From: Sva-07 sp963829585
Lineage (GTDB): Bacteria; Actinomycetota; Acidimicrobiia; Acidimicrobiales; Ilumatobacteraceae
NCBI GenBank assembly: GCA_963829585.1
Contig: CAWHJD010000028.1
Coordinates: 186,001 to 250,000 of the forward strand
Reading direction: 5' to 3'
DNA: 64,000 nt
The notes beneath the pieces are model-generated. The model ran no database searches. It saw nothing but the letters and a program-made list of their open reading frames with translations, and had not been told where the DNA came from. A program made the translations under genes and the position numbers. Position 1 is the stretch's first letter, and each line of letters begins with the position of its first letter. Of the stretch, positions 37,699-46,279 are shown piece by piece.

Positions 37699-38469
37699 GT
37701 GTACACCGAGATCGAGTACGACGAGCGCGACCACGTCGGTGTCATCACCATCGATCGCCCCGAGGCGCGCAACGCCCTGACGTTCACCACCTACGACGAG
37801 CTGGCGGACGCGGTCGCCACGACGACCGCTCGCTGCCTGGTGATCACCGGTCGCGACCCGGCGTTCTGCTCGGGCGACGACGTGAAGCAGGTGATGGTCG
37901 CCGCGAGCAAGGAGTTGACCAGCCGCGACCGGACCCCCCGTCTCACGCCGGCCGCCGGGGTGCTCTTGCGCACCGACGTCCCGATCATCGCGGCGGTGAA
38001 CGGAGCAGCGGTCGGCTGGGGCATGGAACTGGCGCTGATGGCCGACATCCGGATCGCGTCCGACCGGGCCCGATTCGGCGAACTGTTCGTCAAACGGGGG
38101 CTCTGCTGCGACGTCGCCGGCCTGGCCCGACTCGTCGAACTCGTCGGCAGGGAGACCGCCGCGGAGCTGCTGTACACCGGACGCATCGTCGACGCCGCCG
38201 AGGCCCGCGATCTGCGCCTCGTGTCGCGAGTCGTCCCGCACGACGACCTGCTGCCGACCGCGATCGACCTCGCATCCACCATCGCGGCCAACCCCCCGCT
38301 CGCGGTGCAGGCACTCAAGCGCGGATTGCGGACGGCGCTCGACCCCGACTGGGACGAGCTCGGCTCCTGGGTCAGCTCGACACTCGCCGACCTCTTCCGC
38401 ACCGCGGACCACCGAGAAGGCGTCCAGTCGTTCCTGGAGAAACGACCCGCCAACTTCACCGGCAAGTGA
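37699..38469 (+). CDS. Enoyl-CoA hydratase/isomerase family protein
   Basis: 256 aa from the GTG at 37699 (VYTEIEYDERDHVGVITIDRPEARNAL); the earlier part of the open frame is not family-like. Crotonase fold with oxyanion-hole segments ITGRDPAFCSGDD and AAVNGAAVGWGMELAL. At the second acidic catalytic position the sequence is GLCCDVAGLARL, so a Glu seen in true hydratases may be missing; isomerase or hydrolase activity on an acyl-CoA is possible. Acts in fatty acid or aromatic-acid CoA breakdown. Confidence 0.88.
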   Translation: MYTEIEYDERDHVGVITIDRPEARNALTFTTYDELADAVATTTARCLVITGRDPAFCSGDDVKQVMVAASKELTSRDRTPRLTPAAGVLLRTDVPIIAAVNGAAVGWGMELALMADIRIASDRARFGELFVKRGLCCDVAGLARLVELVGRETAAELLYTGRIVDAAEARDLRLVSRVVPHDDLLPTAIDLASTIAANPPLAVQALKRGLRTALDPDWDELGSWVSSTLADLFRTADHREGVQSFLEKRPANFTGK

Positions 38470-38521
38470 CCTCCGCAACCTGAACTACCCTCGCCGTCCG
38501 GTGAGGTCAGGCCGCGGAACG

Positions 38522-38722
38522 ATGAAGGACCTACGAGGAACGATCGCGGTCGTCACCGTCGAGTGCATCAGGAAGAACCGTTCCGAGGTGACCGTCAACA
38601 CCCCTCCGGTACGGCCGTTGATCGTGCTCGCCAACGCGTTCCCGGCGATCACGCCGTTCCTGCTGCGCAAGTTCGGCTACACGAAGTCGTTCGAGCAGGT
38701 CATCGCCGCCGGCATCGAGTGA
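38522..38722 (+). pseudogene. C-terminal remnant of a short-chain dehydrogenase
   Basis: The frame gives 66 residues; the stretch AVVTVECIRKNRSEVTVNT then PPVRPLIVLANAFPAITPFLL resembles the last ~55 residues of classical SDRs (helix plus EVxVxPPxxRxLxxLA). No Rossmann domain or catalytic YxxxK is present upstream. I infer that the 5' part of an SDR gene was deleted between the enoyl-CoA hydratase and this point. Alternatively it is an unrelated small protein. The rest of 38470-38788 shows nothing else. Confidence 0.5.
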
Positions 38723-38788
38723 CCATCGCGAGCGGACGGCGCCGCTCGGTCTGACCTCCTCGACCCCGCTCGCCGGTACGGTCGGGCC

Positions 38789-39561
38789 GTGCTCGATCTG
38801 CCGATTGCCGACCCGTGGTTCGTCGTCGATCGGATCGGCGACGACATCGCGACTGATCACCGAACCCCACGTCCATCCGCTCCTGCGATGCAACGTGTGG
38901 CACGTACGCGGTCGCGAGTTCGACCTCGTGGTCGACACGTCGCTCGGGATCCGTCCGCTGCGGCACCTGGTCGAGCACGACGTGGGCCACGAACTGCTGG
39001 CGGTCGCGACCCACGCCCACGGCGATCACGTCGGTGGGCTCCACGAGTTCGACCGCCGGGCGATCCACCCGGCCGAGGCCGACGAACTGAGCTCGGCCGG
39101 CGTGGTCACCCTCGATGCCACCCTGTTCGGACCCACGGTCTGTCAGCCGTATCTCGATGCCGGCTACGACGTGCCCGACCTCCTCGTCGATGCGGTGCCC
39201 GCGGGCGGCATGGCGAGCGCCACGTTCGAGCGGCCCGCTGCGCCGCCGACCACGCTGCTCGCCGACGGCGACGTCGTCGACCTCGGCGATCGCTCGTTCG
39301 AGGTGCTCCACCTCCCGGGCCACTCCCCCGGCAGCATCGGGCTCTGGGAGGCGAGGAGTGGCGTGTTGTTCTCCGGCGACGCGGTCTACGACGGGCCGCT
39401 GCTCGACGAATTGGAGGGCTGCGACATCGAGGCCTATGTCGCCACCATGCGCCGCCTGCGTGACCTGCCCGTCCGAGTGGTCCACGGCGGCCACGAGCCG
39501 AGCTTCGGCCGCGAGCGTCTCGTCGAACTCTGCGACGCCTACCTCACCGCTGCGGGCCTGA
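38789..39561 (+). CDS. MBL-fold metallo-hydrolase, frameshifted
   Basis: Metallo-beta-lactamase-fold hydrolase with THAHGDH (metal site), LPGHSPGSI and VVHGGHEPSFG. The natural start is GTG at 38789 (LDLPIADPWFVVDRIGDDIA), but the body from ITEPHVHPLLRCNVWHVRG is in the next frame, so one extra base lies near 38850-38853. At the 3' end the frame misses its stop and runs on for hundreds of bases; dropping one G of GCGGGC at 39552-39557 gives YLTAAA and the TGA at 39559-39561. Two indels in one gene suggest decay or poor base calls. Substrate unknown. Confidence 0.8.
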
Positions 39562-39697
39562 CGACCGCGGCCGTCCAGGCACTCCGCAACGTCGGCACGG
39601 CACTGGCGGCCGGCGGCGCAGGGTGGGGCGATAGGGGGTGCAGTCGCTCTTCGAGCCGGATCACCTGGTGGAGATCGACGTCGTCGCCGAGGTCTGA
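39556..39697 (+). pseudogene. RidA-family (YjgF/YER057c) remnant with internal deletion
   Basis: The stretch TTAAVQALRNVGTALAAGGAGW resembles the central helix of RidA proteins (quench of reactive enamines), and in another frame VQSLFEPDHLVEIDVVAEV followed by TGA (39695-39697) resembles the RidA C-terminal strand. The N-terminal third and the ~35 residues between the two pieces are missing, and a TAG interrupts the second frame. I infer a deletion scar of a former ridA-like gene directly before the formate dehydrogenase locus. Confidence 0.5.
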
Positions 39698-39729
39698 CCA
39701 TCCGACGAGGCCCGCGGTACAGTCCGGGG

Positions 39730-41649
39730 ATGGCATCGGCCAGCGATCGTCGGCACCGTCACCGCCCGCTGGAACGTCTGACGGAACCGCTGGTTCGAGA
39801 CGACGGCGTTCTGCGTCCGGCGAGCTGGGACGAAGCGCTCGACCGTGCCGCCGCCGGATTCCGGTCGGCCCGTGCGGGTGGCTCGTCGATCGGCGTGTTC
39901 TCGTGTTCGAAATCGACGAACGAGATGAACTTCGTCGCCCAGAAGCTCGCTCGCGTCGCATTCGGCACCAACAACATCGACAGCTGCAACCGGACTTGAC
40001 ACGCTCCCTCGGTGGTCGGTCTGGCCACCGTGTTCGGAGCAGGCGGTGGAACATCGTCGTACGCCGAGGCCGAGGCCTCGGACGTGATCGTGATGTGGGG
40101 ATCGAACGCCCGCAACGCGCACCCGATCTACTTCCACCACGTCCTCCAGGCGATCGGTCGCGGCGCCAAGCTCTACGTCGTCGACCCGCGACGCTCGGAG
40201 ACCGCTCAGTTCGCGGATCGTTGGCTCGGCCTGGAGGTCGGCACCGACATCGCGCTGTCGAACACGATCGGCCGCGAGATCATCGCGGCCGGGCTGACGC
40301 ACCCGGACTTCATCCGCCGCGCGACGTCGGGATACGACGAGTACGCCGCCTCGGTCGAGGACTGGACGCTCGAGCGTGGCAGCGCGGTCACCGGTGTTCC
40401 CGCCGATGCGATCCGTGAACTCGCCCACGCCTACGCAGGTGCCGCAGCGGCGCAGCTCTGTTGGACGCTCGGAATCACCGAACACCACAACGGTGTCGAC
40501 AACGTGCTGTCGTTGTGCAACCTCGCGCTCCTCACCGGCCAGGTCGGCCGGTACGGCGCCGGACTCTCGCCACTGCGGGGGCAGAACAACGTGCAGGGCG
40601 GTGGCGACATGGGTGCCCTTCCCAACAAGCTGCCCGGGTTCCAGGACGTGGACGACGACGTCGCACGAGCGAAGTTCGAGGCCGAGTGGTCGACGTCGAT
40701 TCCATCCACCGACGGGTGGAATCTGACCGAGATGTTCGACGCGATGGAGCACCGTGATCTCCGTTCGCTGCTCGTGATCGGTGAGAACCCGGCACAGTCG
40801 GAGGCCGACGTGAGCAGGGCGGTCGAACTGCTCGGCGGGCTCGACCATCTGGTCGTGCTCGACATCCACCTGACGAAGACCGCGGAACTCGCCGACGTCG
40901 TACTGCCCGGCTCAGCGTCGTGGTGCGAGTCCGATGGCACCGTGACCAACTCCGAGCGTCGCGTGCAACGCGTGCGCAAGGCGCTCGATCCGCCGGGCAA
41001 CGCCCGCGACGACATCGACATCCTGGTCGACCTGGGACGCCGCCTCGGTCACGACTGGCACTACGACACGCACGAGGACGTCTGGAACGAACTCCGACGA
41101 CTGTCGCCGATGCATGCCGGCATGTCGTGGGAACGGATCGGATCACTCGGTGGCATCCAGTGGCCCTGTTTCACGGACGACACGCTGGAGCCGCCGTTCC
41201 TCCACGGCCGTCTCTGGGCCGAGGACCCCGCGGATCGAGGTCGACCTGCTCCGTTCAGCGTCGTCGTCCACGAGCCTCCGGCCGAGCCGGTCACCGCCGA
41301 GTTCCCGATGCGGCTCACGACTGGCCGCCGACTCGACTCGTACAACACGGGCGTCCAGTCCGGCGGCTACCGCAGCCCGAACCGGGTCGGCGAGACGATC
41401 GACGTCTCACCCCATGATGCCCGGGCCCTGGGCCTCGCCGATGGCGAACTCGTACGGGTCTCGTCGCCGCGTGGGTCGATCGAGGCCCCGGTTCGCGTCG
41501 ACCGCGGGCTTCGCGCGGGCCTCGTGTTCATGTCATTCCACTTCCCCGACGAGATCGACGTGAACCAGCTCACGATCGACGCCACCGATCCGAAGTCGGG
41601 GACCGCCGAGTTCAAGGCCGCCGCCGTGCGCATCGAGAAGTTGGCATGA
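39730..41649 (+). CDS. fdhA: Formate dehydrogenase, catalytic C-terminal part, selenocysteine-containing (TGA read-through)
   Basis: 639 aa if TGA at 39997-39999 is read as selenocysteine (Sec90). The context DSCNRT-U-HAPSVVGL matches formate dehydrogenases in which Sec or Cys ligates the Mo/W of the bis-MGD cofactor and the next His is catalytic. Downstream come WGSNARNAHPI, DPRRSETAQFAD, RGQNNVQGGGDMGALP (active-site Arg region) and the C-terminal MGD-binding domain (MRLTTGRRLDSYNTG to the end). The normal N-terminal [4Fe-4S] domain is absent: it starts at RLTEPLVRDDGVLRPASWDEAL. The missing part is encoded at 43387-44277. Confidence 0.9.
39997..40040 (+). promoter_or_regulatory. Selenocysteine UGA codon and bacterial SECIS element
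   Basis: Directly after the in-frame TGA, GCTCC (40003-40007) pairs with GGAGC (40036-40040), and CGGTGGTC (40010-40017) pairs with GGCCACCG (40023-40030). The apical loop is GGTCT (40018-40022). The loop GGUCU and its distance from UGA match the E. coli fdhF SECIS that SelB recognises. Pairing is read by eye. Confidence 0.82.
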
Positions 41650-41680
41650 TCCCGCCGGCAGTGACCATGCGTCGGTCGCC

Positions 41681-43390
41681 ATGGACCTGAAGACGCGCGG
41701 CGTCGAGCCCACCACCGCCGAACGCGCCGCCATCGACGCCGTGCTCGGGGCCGACCAACCGCCGCGTTCGCACGACCGGATCGGCGGCCGGTCGCTCCGA
41801 GCGCGCCGTCACCTGCTGTTGCCGACGCTGCACGCCGTGAACGACCGGGTGGGATGGATCAGCCCTGCAGCCATCGACCACATCGCCGAACGCCTCGACG
41901 TGTCGCCCGCCGAGATCCATGGTGTCGTCACGTTCTACGGGCTGTTCTCGACCAGCGAACGGCCGGCGCGTCAGGTCCACGTGTGTATCGACCTGGTGTG
42001 CCGCATCGAGCGGGGCGGAGGCGAACTCCCCGACGGCGCCCACCCGTCTCCGTGTCTCGGGATGTGCGAGCAGGCTCCCGCCGTGCTCGTCACCGAAGCC
42101 GGAGAGCCCGCGCGTCGCACGACGATCGGGGGCATCGTCGGGGTGGACGAACTGGTGGCGGGTGGCCCGGTTCCGAGGCCCGAGCCGAGTCGCGTTGCGT
42201 CCGTCCCCCAGGCCGGGAACCCGGACCTGGTACTGCTCGCCAGGGCCGGGCGCGGGGATCCTCTCGACTTCGAGGCCTACCTGGCCGACGGGGGCCTGCG
42301 CGCGCTCGAGCGCGCCCGCGAGATCGGCCCGACCGGCGTGATCGACCTGGTCGACGCCGCCGGACTGCTCGGCCGGGGCGGTGCCGCCTTCCCGACCGCG
42401 AGGAAGTGGCTGGCAGTGCGGAGCCAGCCGGCCACACCGCGCCATCTGGTCTGCAATGCCGACGAGTCGGAGCCGGGCACGTTCAAGGATCGGGTGCTGA
42501 TCGAGAACGATCCGTTCGCGCTGCTGGAGTCGATGGCGATCGCTGCGCTCGCCGCAGGCTGCGCCCACGGCTGGATCTACCTGCGCGGCGAGTACCCGGA
42601 GGCGGAGGCGACGCTGACCTCCGCGATCGAGAGGTTCCGGGCAGAGGGGATTCTCGGCGCCGGCTTCGACATCTCGATCAGGCGCGGCGCGGGCGCCTAC
42701 GTCTGCGGCGAGGAGACCGCGATCTTCAACTCGATCGAAGGGTTCCGCGGCGAGCCCCGCAACAAGCCGCCGTACCCGTACGAGGTGGGGTTGTTCGGCG
42801 CGCCGACGGTGGTCAACAACGTCGAGACGCTGATGAACGTGCCGTCGATCGTGCTGGGTCGAACCTCGTCGAACCGGCGGTTGTTCTGCCTCTCCGGCGC
42901 GGTCGCGGCGCCGGGCGTCTACGAGGTGGAACTCGGGCTGACACTCCGCGAACTCGTCGAACTCGCCGGCGGGCTCAGATCCGGCTCGGAGCTGCAGGCC
43001 GTACTGCTCGGCGGCGCGGCCGGCCGGTACGTCGCGCCGAACGCACTCGACGTGAGACTCGACCACGAGTCGGTGCGCGAGGCGGGGCTCACGCTCGGCT
43101 CGGGTGTCGTGATGGTGCTCGATCAGTCGGTCGATCTCGTCGACCAGATCCGCCGGATCGCCGCCTTCTTCCGCGACGAGTCGTGCGGCCAGTGCGTGCC
43201 GTGCCGCGTCGGGACCGTCCGCCAGGAGGAGGTCCTCGAACGGCTCGCCGACGGTGTGCGCCAGGGCGACGTGGAGCTGCTCGCCGACATCGGACGGGCC
43301 ATGGCCGATGCGTCGATCTGCGGTCTCGGGCAGACCGCCCATCAGGCGATCGAGTCGGCGGTCGTGACGCTGGGGGTGTTCCGCCCGTGA
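41681..43390 (+). CDS. Formate dehydrogenase diaphorase subunit, NuoE-NuoF fusion
   Basis: 569 aa. Passes electrons to NAD+. Residues ~1-155 are a NuoE-like thioredoxin-fold [2Fe-2S] domain (helical start, GVVTFYGLFSTSERPA, Cys pattern CIDLVC...CLGMC); the gap between Cys pairs is shorter than usual. Residues ~180-569 are NuoF-like: FMN site GRGGAAFPTARKW, NADH site GAGAYVCGEETAIFNSIEG, GAPTVVNNVETLMNVP, and the [4Fe-4S] site SCGQCVPCRVGT...SICGLG. Combines the FdsG and FdsB subunits of NAD-dependent formate dehydrogenases. GTGA overlap with the next gene. Confidence 0.93.
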   Translation: MDLKTRGVEPTTAERAAIDAVLGADQPPRSHDRIGGRSLRARRHLLLPTLHAVNDRVGWISPAAIDHIAERLDVSPAEIHGVVTFYGLFSTSERPARQVHVCIDLVCRIERGGGELPDGAHPSPCLGMCEQAPAVLVTEAGEPARRTTIGGIVGVDELVAGGPVPRPEPSRVASVPQAGNPDLVLLARAGRGDPLDFEAYLADGGLRALERAREIGPTGVIDLVDAAGLLGRGGAAFPTARKWLAVRSQPATPRHLVCNADESEPGTFKDRVLIENDPFALLESMAIAALAAGCAHGWIYLRGEYPEAEATLTSAIERFRAEGILGAGFDISIRRGAGAYVCGEETAIFNSIEGFRGEPRNKPPYPYEVGLFGAPTVVNNVETLMNVPSIVLGRTSSNRRLFCLSGAVAAPGVYEVELGLTLRELVELAGGLRSGSELQAVLLGGAAGRYVAPNALDVRLDHESVREAGLTLGSGVVMVLDQSVDLVDQIRRIAAFFRDESCGQCVPCRVGTVRQEEVLERLADGVRQGDVELLADIGRAMADASICGLGQTAHQAIESAVVTLGVFRP

Positions 43391-44277
43391 ACGATGTCCC
43401 GGTCGACATCCGCAGCCGGCCGTCCGTCACCGCGACGATCGACGGCGCCACGGTGACCGTCGACGCGGGGACGACGATCCTGCAGGCGTGCGGCGGACGC
43501 GGCGGTGAGATCCCCACGCTCTGCGTCGGCGACACCATCACGCCGAAGAACGCGTGCCGGCTGTGCGTGGTGGAGGTCGAGGGATCGCGGGCACTCGTTC
43601 CTGCGTGCTCGCGGCCGATCGAGGCCGACATGGTCGTGCACACGCGCTCCGAGCGCGTCGACCATGCCCGGCGCATGGTGCTGGAGTTCCTCGGCTCGTC
43701 GGTCGACCTGTCGCTGACCGCGAACGTGGCCGAGTGGAACCACGAGTACGGCGTCGACCTCGACCGGTACGGTGCCGACGCCGCAACGGTCGCGCAGCCC
43801 GTCAAGATCGACAACGACCTCTACGTGCGCGACTACGCGAAGTGCATCCTCTGCTACCAGTGCGTCGACGCCTGCGGCGAGCAGTGGCAGCACAGTTTCG
43901 TCATCGAGATCGCCGGACGCGGCTTCGACGCCCACGTCTCGACCGAACACGACGTGGCTCTCCCCGATTCGGCGTGCGTCTACTGCGGCAACTGCATCCA
44001 GGTGTGTCCGACCGGGGCGCTGATGGCGACCACGGAGTTCGACATGCGAGCCGCCGGGACCTGGGACGACGAGCGTCAGACGGTGACCGAGACCATCTGC
44101 GGTTTCTGCGGGGTGGGGTGCGGGCTCGAACTGCACGTGCAGGACGACACCATCGTCAAGGTCACCTCACCACCCGACAACCCCATCACCCACGGCAATC
44201 TGTGCATCAAGGGTCGGTTCGGGTTCCAGCACGTCCAGAACCGCCCAGATCGAGACGCTCCGGCGCATAGACGTTGA
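43387..44277 (+). CDS. Formate dehydrogenase N-terminal part: ferredoxin domains plus first [4Fe-4S]/MGD domain
   Basis: 296 aa from the GTG at 43387. Order: NuoG/HoxU-like [2Fe-2S] domain (CGGRGGEIPTLC...CRLC), a linker helix, two [4Fe-4S] clusters (CILCYQCVDAC and CVYCGNCIQVCPTG), then the first domain of the molybdopterin oxidoreductase fold (TICGFCGVGCGLELHV...NLCIKGRFGFQHVQNRPDR). It stops exactly where standard FdhA continues RLTxPLIR, which is where the product of 39730-41649 begins. Together the two reconstitute one FdhA/FdsA subunit. The 3' end overlaps fdhD on the other strand by 71 bp. Confidence 0.9.
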   Translation: MNDVPVDIRSRPSVTATIDGATVTVDAGTTILQACGGRGGEIPTLCVGDTITPKNACRLCVVEVEGSRALVPACSRPIEADMVVHTRSERVDHARRMVLEFLGSSVDLSLTANVAEWNHEYGVDLDRYGADAATVAQPVKIDNDLYVRDYAKCILCYQCVDACGEQWQHSFVIEIAGRGFDAHVSTEHDVALPDSACVYCGNCIQVCPTGALMATTEFDMRAAGTWDDERQTVTETICGFCGVGCGLELHVQDDTIVKVTSPPDNPITHGNLCIKGRFGFQHVQNRPDRDAPAHRR

Positions 44278-45064
44278 ATCCGTCGCCACGGACGAAACCT
44301 GCCAACACCATGCCCGCCCGACGAGCCGCGTCGACGGCGAGCGCGGTCGGCGCACTGACGGCGACGAGGGTCGAGAACCCGGCGGCCCACGCCTTCTGCA
44401 CCATCTCGATGCTCGCCCGCCCGCTCACGAACAGGCCGAGGTCGGTGGCCGGCAACCCACCGGCGCCTCCCAGCAGCATCGAACCCACGACCTTGTCGAC
44501 GGCGTTGTGCCGACCGACGTCTTCGCGGGTGACGAGCACCTCTCCCGCACGATCGAACGCTGCCGCGGCGTGCACGGCTCCGGTTGCCGCGAACAGACCC
44601 TGCGCTGTGGACATCCGGTGCGGGATCGACGCGAGGACATCGAGGTCGAACGGGTCGCTCGGCGGGAGCGGTTCGAGCCGCTCGCACATCACGTCGAGTT
44701 GCTCGCTGCCGCACCAGCCACAACTCGACGACACCGTTCCCAACCGGGCCGTCGGCACTGCTGCGCGCCCGCCGGTCTCCACGGTGACCACGTTGAACTC
44801 GGTGTCGACGGCACTGCCGCTCGCGCAGTAGCGCACGCCGGTGATCGGTGCCCCGCCGAGCAGCCCTTCGGCGAAGCAGAAACCGGCAGCGAGTTCGAAG
44901 TCGTGGCCCGGGGTGCGCATCGTGGTCGACACGACGGCACCGTCGAGCTGGATCGTCATGGGCTCCTCGACGATGAGGTCGTCGAAGACGGTCCTCGTCA
45001 CCCGCTCGTCGCCGACGCCATCGACGCGCGTGACCCGCCTGCGCTCCTTGCGACGCCGGGCCAT
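44207..45064 (-). CDS. fdhD: Formate dehydrogenase accessory sulfurtransferase FdhD
   Basis: 285 aa. Carries sulfur to the bis-MGD cofactor, needed for formate dehydrogenase activity. Signs: SSSCGWCG (the CxxC pair that takes persulfide), TREDVGRHNAVDKVVG, FVSGRASIEMVQKAW and GFVRGDGFNVY near the end. The final ~15 residues (DLGGSGRAGTRTDP region) are beyond the normal family end and antisense to the formate dehydrogenase N-terminal gene. The ATG overlaps the stop of the upstream membrane gene (TGATG). Its place beside the locus supports the formate dehydrogenase assignment. Confidence 0.95.
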   Translation of the reverse strand: MARRRKERRRVTRVDGVGDERVTRTVFDDLIVEEPMTIQLDGAVVSTTMRTPGHDFELAAGFCFAEGLLGGAPITGVRYCASGSAVDTEFNVVTVETGGRAAVPTARLGTVSSSCGWCGSEQLDVMCERLEPLPPSDPFDLDVLASIPHRMSTAQGLFAATGAVHAAAAFDRAGEVLVTREDVGRHNAVDKVVGSMLLGGAGGLPATDLGLFVSGRASIEMVQKAWAAGFSTLVAVSAPTALAVDAARRAGMVLAGFVRGDGFNVYAPERLDLGGSGRAGTRTDP

Positions 45065-45354
45065 CAGGCGTATCCGGCTCGGCCGTAGTCGCTGCGTCTG
45101 GCCGTCCCGAACCAGTTGCCGAGATCGACGAGGAACGCGAACATCACGATCACCCAGCCGAAGCCGTTGATCGGGTCACCCCACTGGTCCATCAGCACGT
45201 AGGCGAGGGTCGTGTACGGCAGGAACAGCCATCCGAAGAACCCGATCCAGAAGCTGTCGAACGCCGTGTCGTTCCAGTCGGAGAAGATCTCGAGCAGGAT
45301 CAGCCCGAACCTCGGGAACACCGCGCCGACGACGAGGAACAGACAGCCGCACAT
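45064..45354 (-). CDS. Small membrane protein coupled to fdhD
   Basis: 96 aa with two or three hydrophobic segments (CLFLVVGAVFPRFGLILLEIF, FWIGFFGWLFLPYTTLAYVLM, FGWVIVMFAFLVDLGNWF) and a polar end (ARRSDYGRAGYA). No family recognised; it looks like the small actinobacterial membrane proteins of unknown function. It overlaps fdhD by TGATG, so the two are translated together, but whether it has a part in formate metabolism is unknown. Divergent from the M23 lipoprotein. Confidence 0.75.
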   Translation of the reverse strand: MCGCLFLVVGAVFPRFGLILLEIFSDWNDTAFDSFWIGFFGWLFLPYTTLAYVLMDQWGDPINGFGWVIVMFAFLVDLGNWFGTARRSDYGRAGYA

Positions 45355-45422
45355 GCCCGAACACTACGTCGTTGTTCGAAGGGCCAGAAGTGGCAAGCTG
45401 CGACCATGCACGCCGTGAGCCC

Positions 45423-46202
45423 ATGCCGGTCGTGCTGAGCCACACCGCTCGAGCCGCGCTGTCCATCCTCGCTGTGGGCGCAGTCGCCGCCGGATGCGCC
45501 GGAGCCGACTCCGGGGCTGCCACCACGGAGCGCGTCCAGCCCACGGTCCCGTCGACAGCATCCAGCACGACGACATCCAGCACGACCACGACATCCAGCA
45601 CGACCACGACATCCAGCACGACCACGACATCCAGCACGACCACGACGACGGTCGCAACGACCATCGCGTACGTCGTGCCGGTCGCCGACGTCGCCGCCGC
45701 CGGCTGGGGCACCACTCATGCCGGCTACAGCGCCACCGACATCTTCATCGGGTGCGGCGCCCAGGTCGTGGCCCCCGTGAACGGCGTCGTCCTCGAGGTC
45801 CGCACGGTCGACCAGTGGGACCCGGCCATCGACAACCCGGCCACCCGTGGCGGGCGATCGGTGGCAGTCCTCGGTGACGACGGTGTCCGCTACTACATGG
45901 CCCATCTCGACACCGTCGATGTCGCGCAGGGCGGGCGGGTCGGCGCCGGCGATCCGATCGCAACGGTGGGGCGTACCGGCCGGGCATCCGCATGTCATGT
46001 TCACTTCGGGATCTCCCCGCCCTGCCCGGGGCCGGAATGGTCGGTGCGCCGCGGCGTCATCCGGCCCTCCCCGTATCTCGACGCGTGGAGGGTCGGCGAG
46101 CAACGCAGCCCCGGCGGCGAGGTCGACCAGTGGGTGACCGACCACCCCGACGCGTGCGCCGAGGCAATGGCCGATCCGTTCGCCCCCGACGCCGCAGGGT
46201 AG
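45423..46202 (+). CDS. M23-family metallopeptidase lipoprotein (LytM-like)
   Basis: 259 aa from the ATG at 45423. Lipoprotein signal with lipobox VAAGC near residue 22, a Ser/Thr-repeat spacer (about residues 38-80), then a LytM-type peptidase domain with HAGYSATD (HxxxxxxD ligands), YYMAHLD and HVHFG, so the zinc site is complete. The C-terminal ~40 residues are a tail. Expected at the outer membrane face, cutting peptidoglycan cross-bridges or activating amidases. The spacer is encoded by a perfect 18-bp tandem repeat. Confidence 0.9.
   Translation: MPVVLSHTARAALSILAVGAVAAGCAGADSGAATTERVQPTVPSTASSTTTSSTTTTSSTTTTSSTTTTSSTTTTTVATTIAYVVPVADVAAAGWGTTHAGYSATDIFIGCGAQVVAPVNGVVLEVRTVDQWDPAIDNPATRGGRSVAVLGDDGVRYYMAHLDTVDVAQGGRVGAGDPIATVGRTGRASACHVHFGISPPCPGPEWSVRRGVIRPSPYLDAWRVGEQRSPGGEVDQWVTDHPDACAEAMADPFAPDAAG
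45557..45643 (+). repeat. 18-bp tandem repeat coding a Ser/Thr spacer
   Basis: Four perfect copies of ACATCCAGCACGACCACG (45572-45643) after one shortened copy (45557-45571). Units are in frame and give repeats of Thr-Thr-Thr-Ser-Ser type, so copy-number changes would alter only spacer length. Confidence 0.9.
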
Positions 46203-46279
46203 GCCGGGGCACTCTCCGACACGGCGCCGGCGCAGCGGGTGCACGATGCTGTCGCTGCCAGCCGTTCGAGGAGGAACAC

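Noticed and set aside
39730..40011. Formate dehydrogenase gene read as a pseudogene with a nonsense TGA
   Set aside because: The TGA is at the Sec/Cys ligand position, the next residue is the catalytic His, the frame continues intact for 549 codons, and a SECIS hairpin follows directly.
39562..40418. MBL-fold frame running on into the formate dehydrogenase gene as a fusion
   Set aside because: Past 39630 the frame is out of phase with fdhA and has no domain; one extra G at the MBL 3' end explains the missing stop.
39730..44277. Split formate dehydrogenase as a product of one sequencing error
   Set aside because: An indel could break a gene but not place the C-terminal part 1.7 kb upstream of the N-terminal part with an intact NuoE-NuoF gene between and coupled GTGA junctions. 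Only a larger assembly error could do it.
45557..45643. Possible CRISPR-like array
   Set aside because: Units are contiguous 18-mers without spacers and encode an in-frame Ser/Thr spacer of the M23 lipoprotein.
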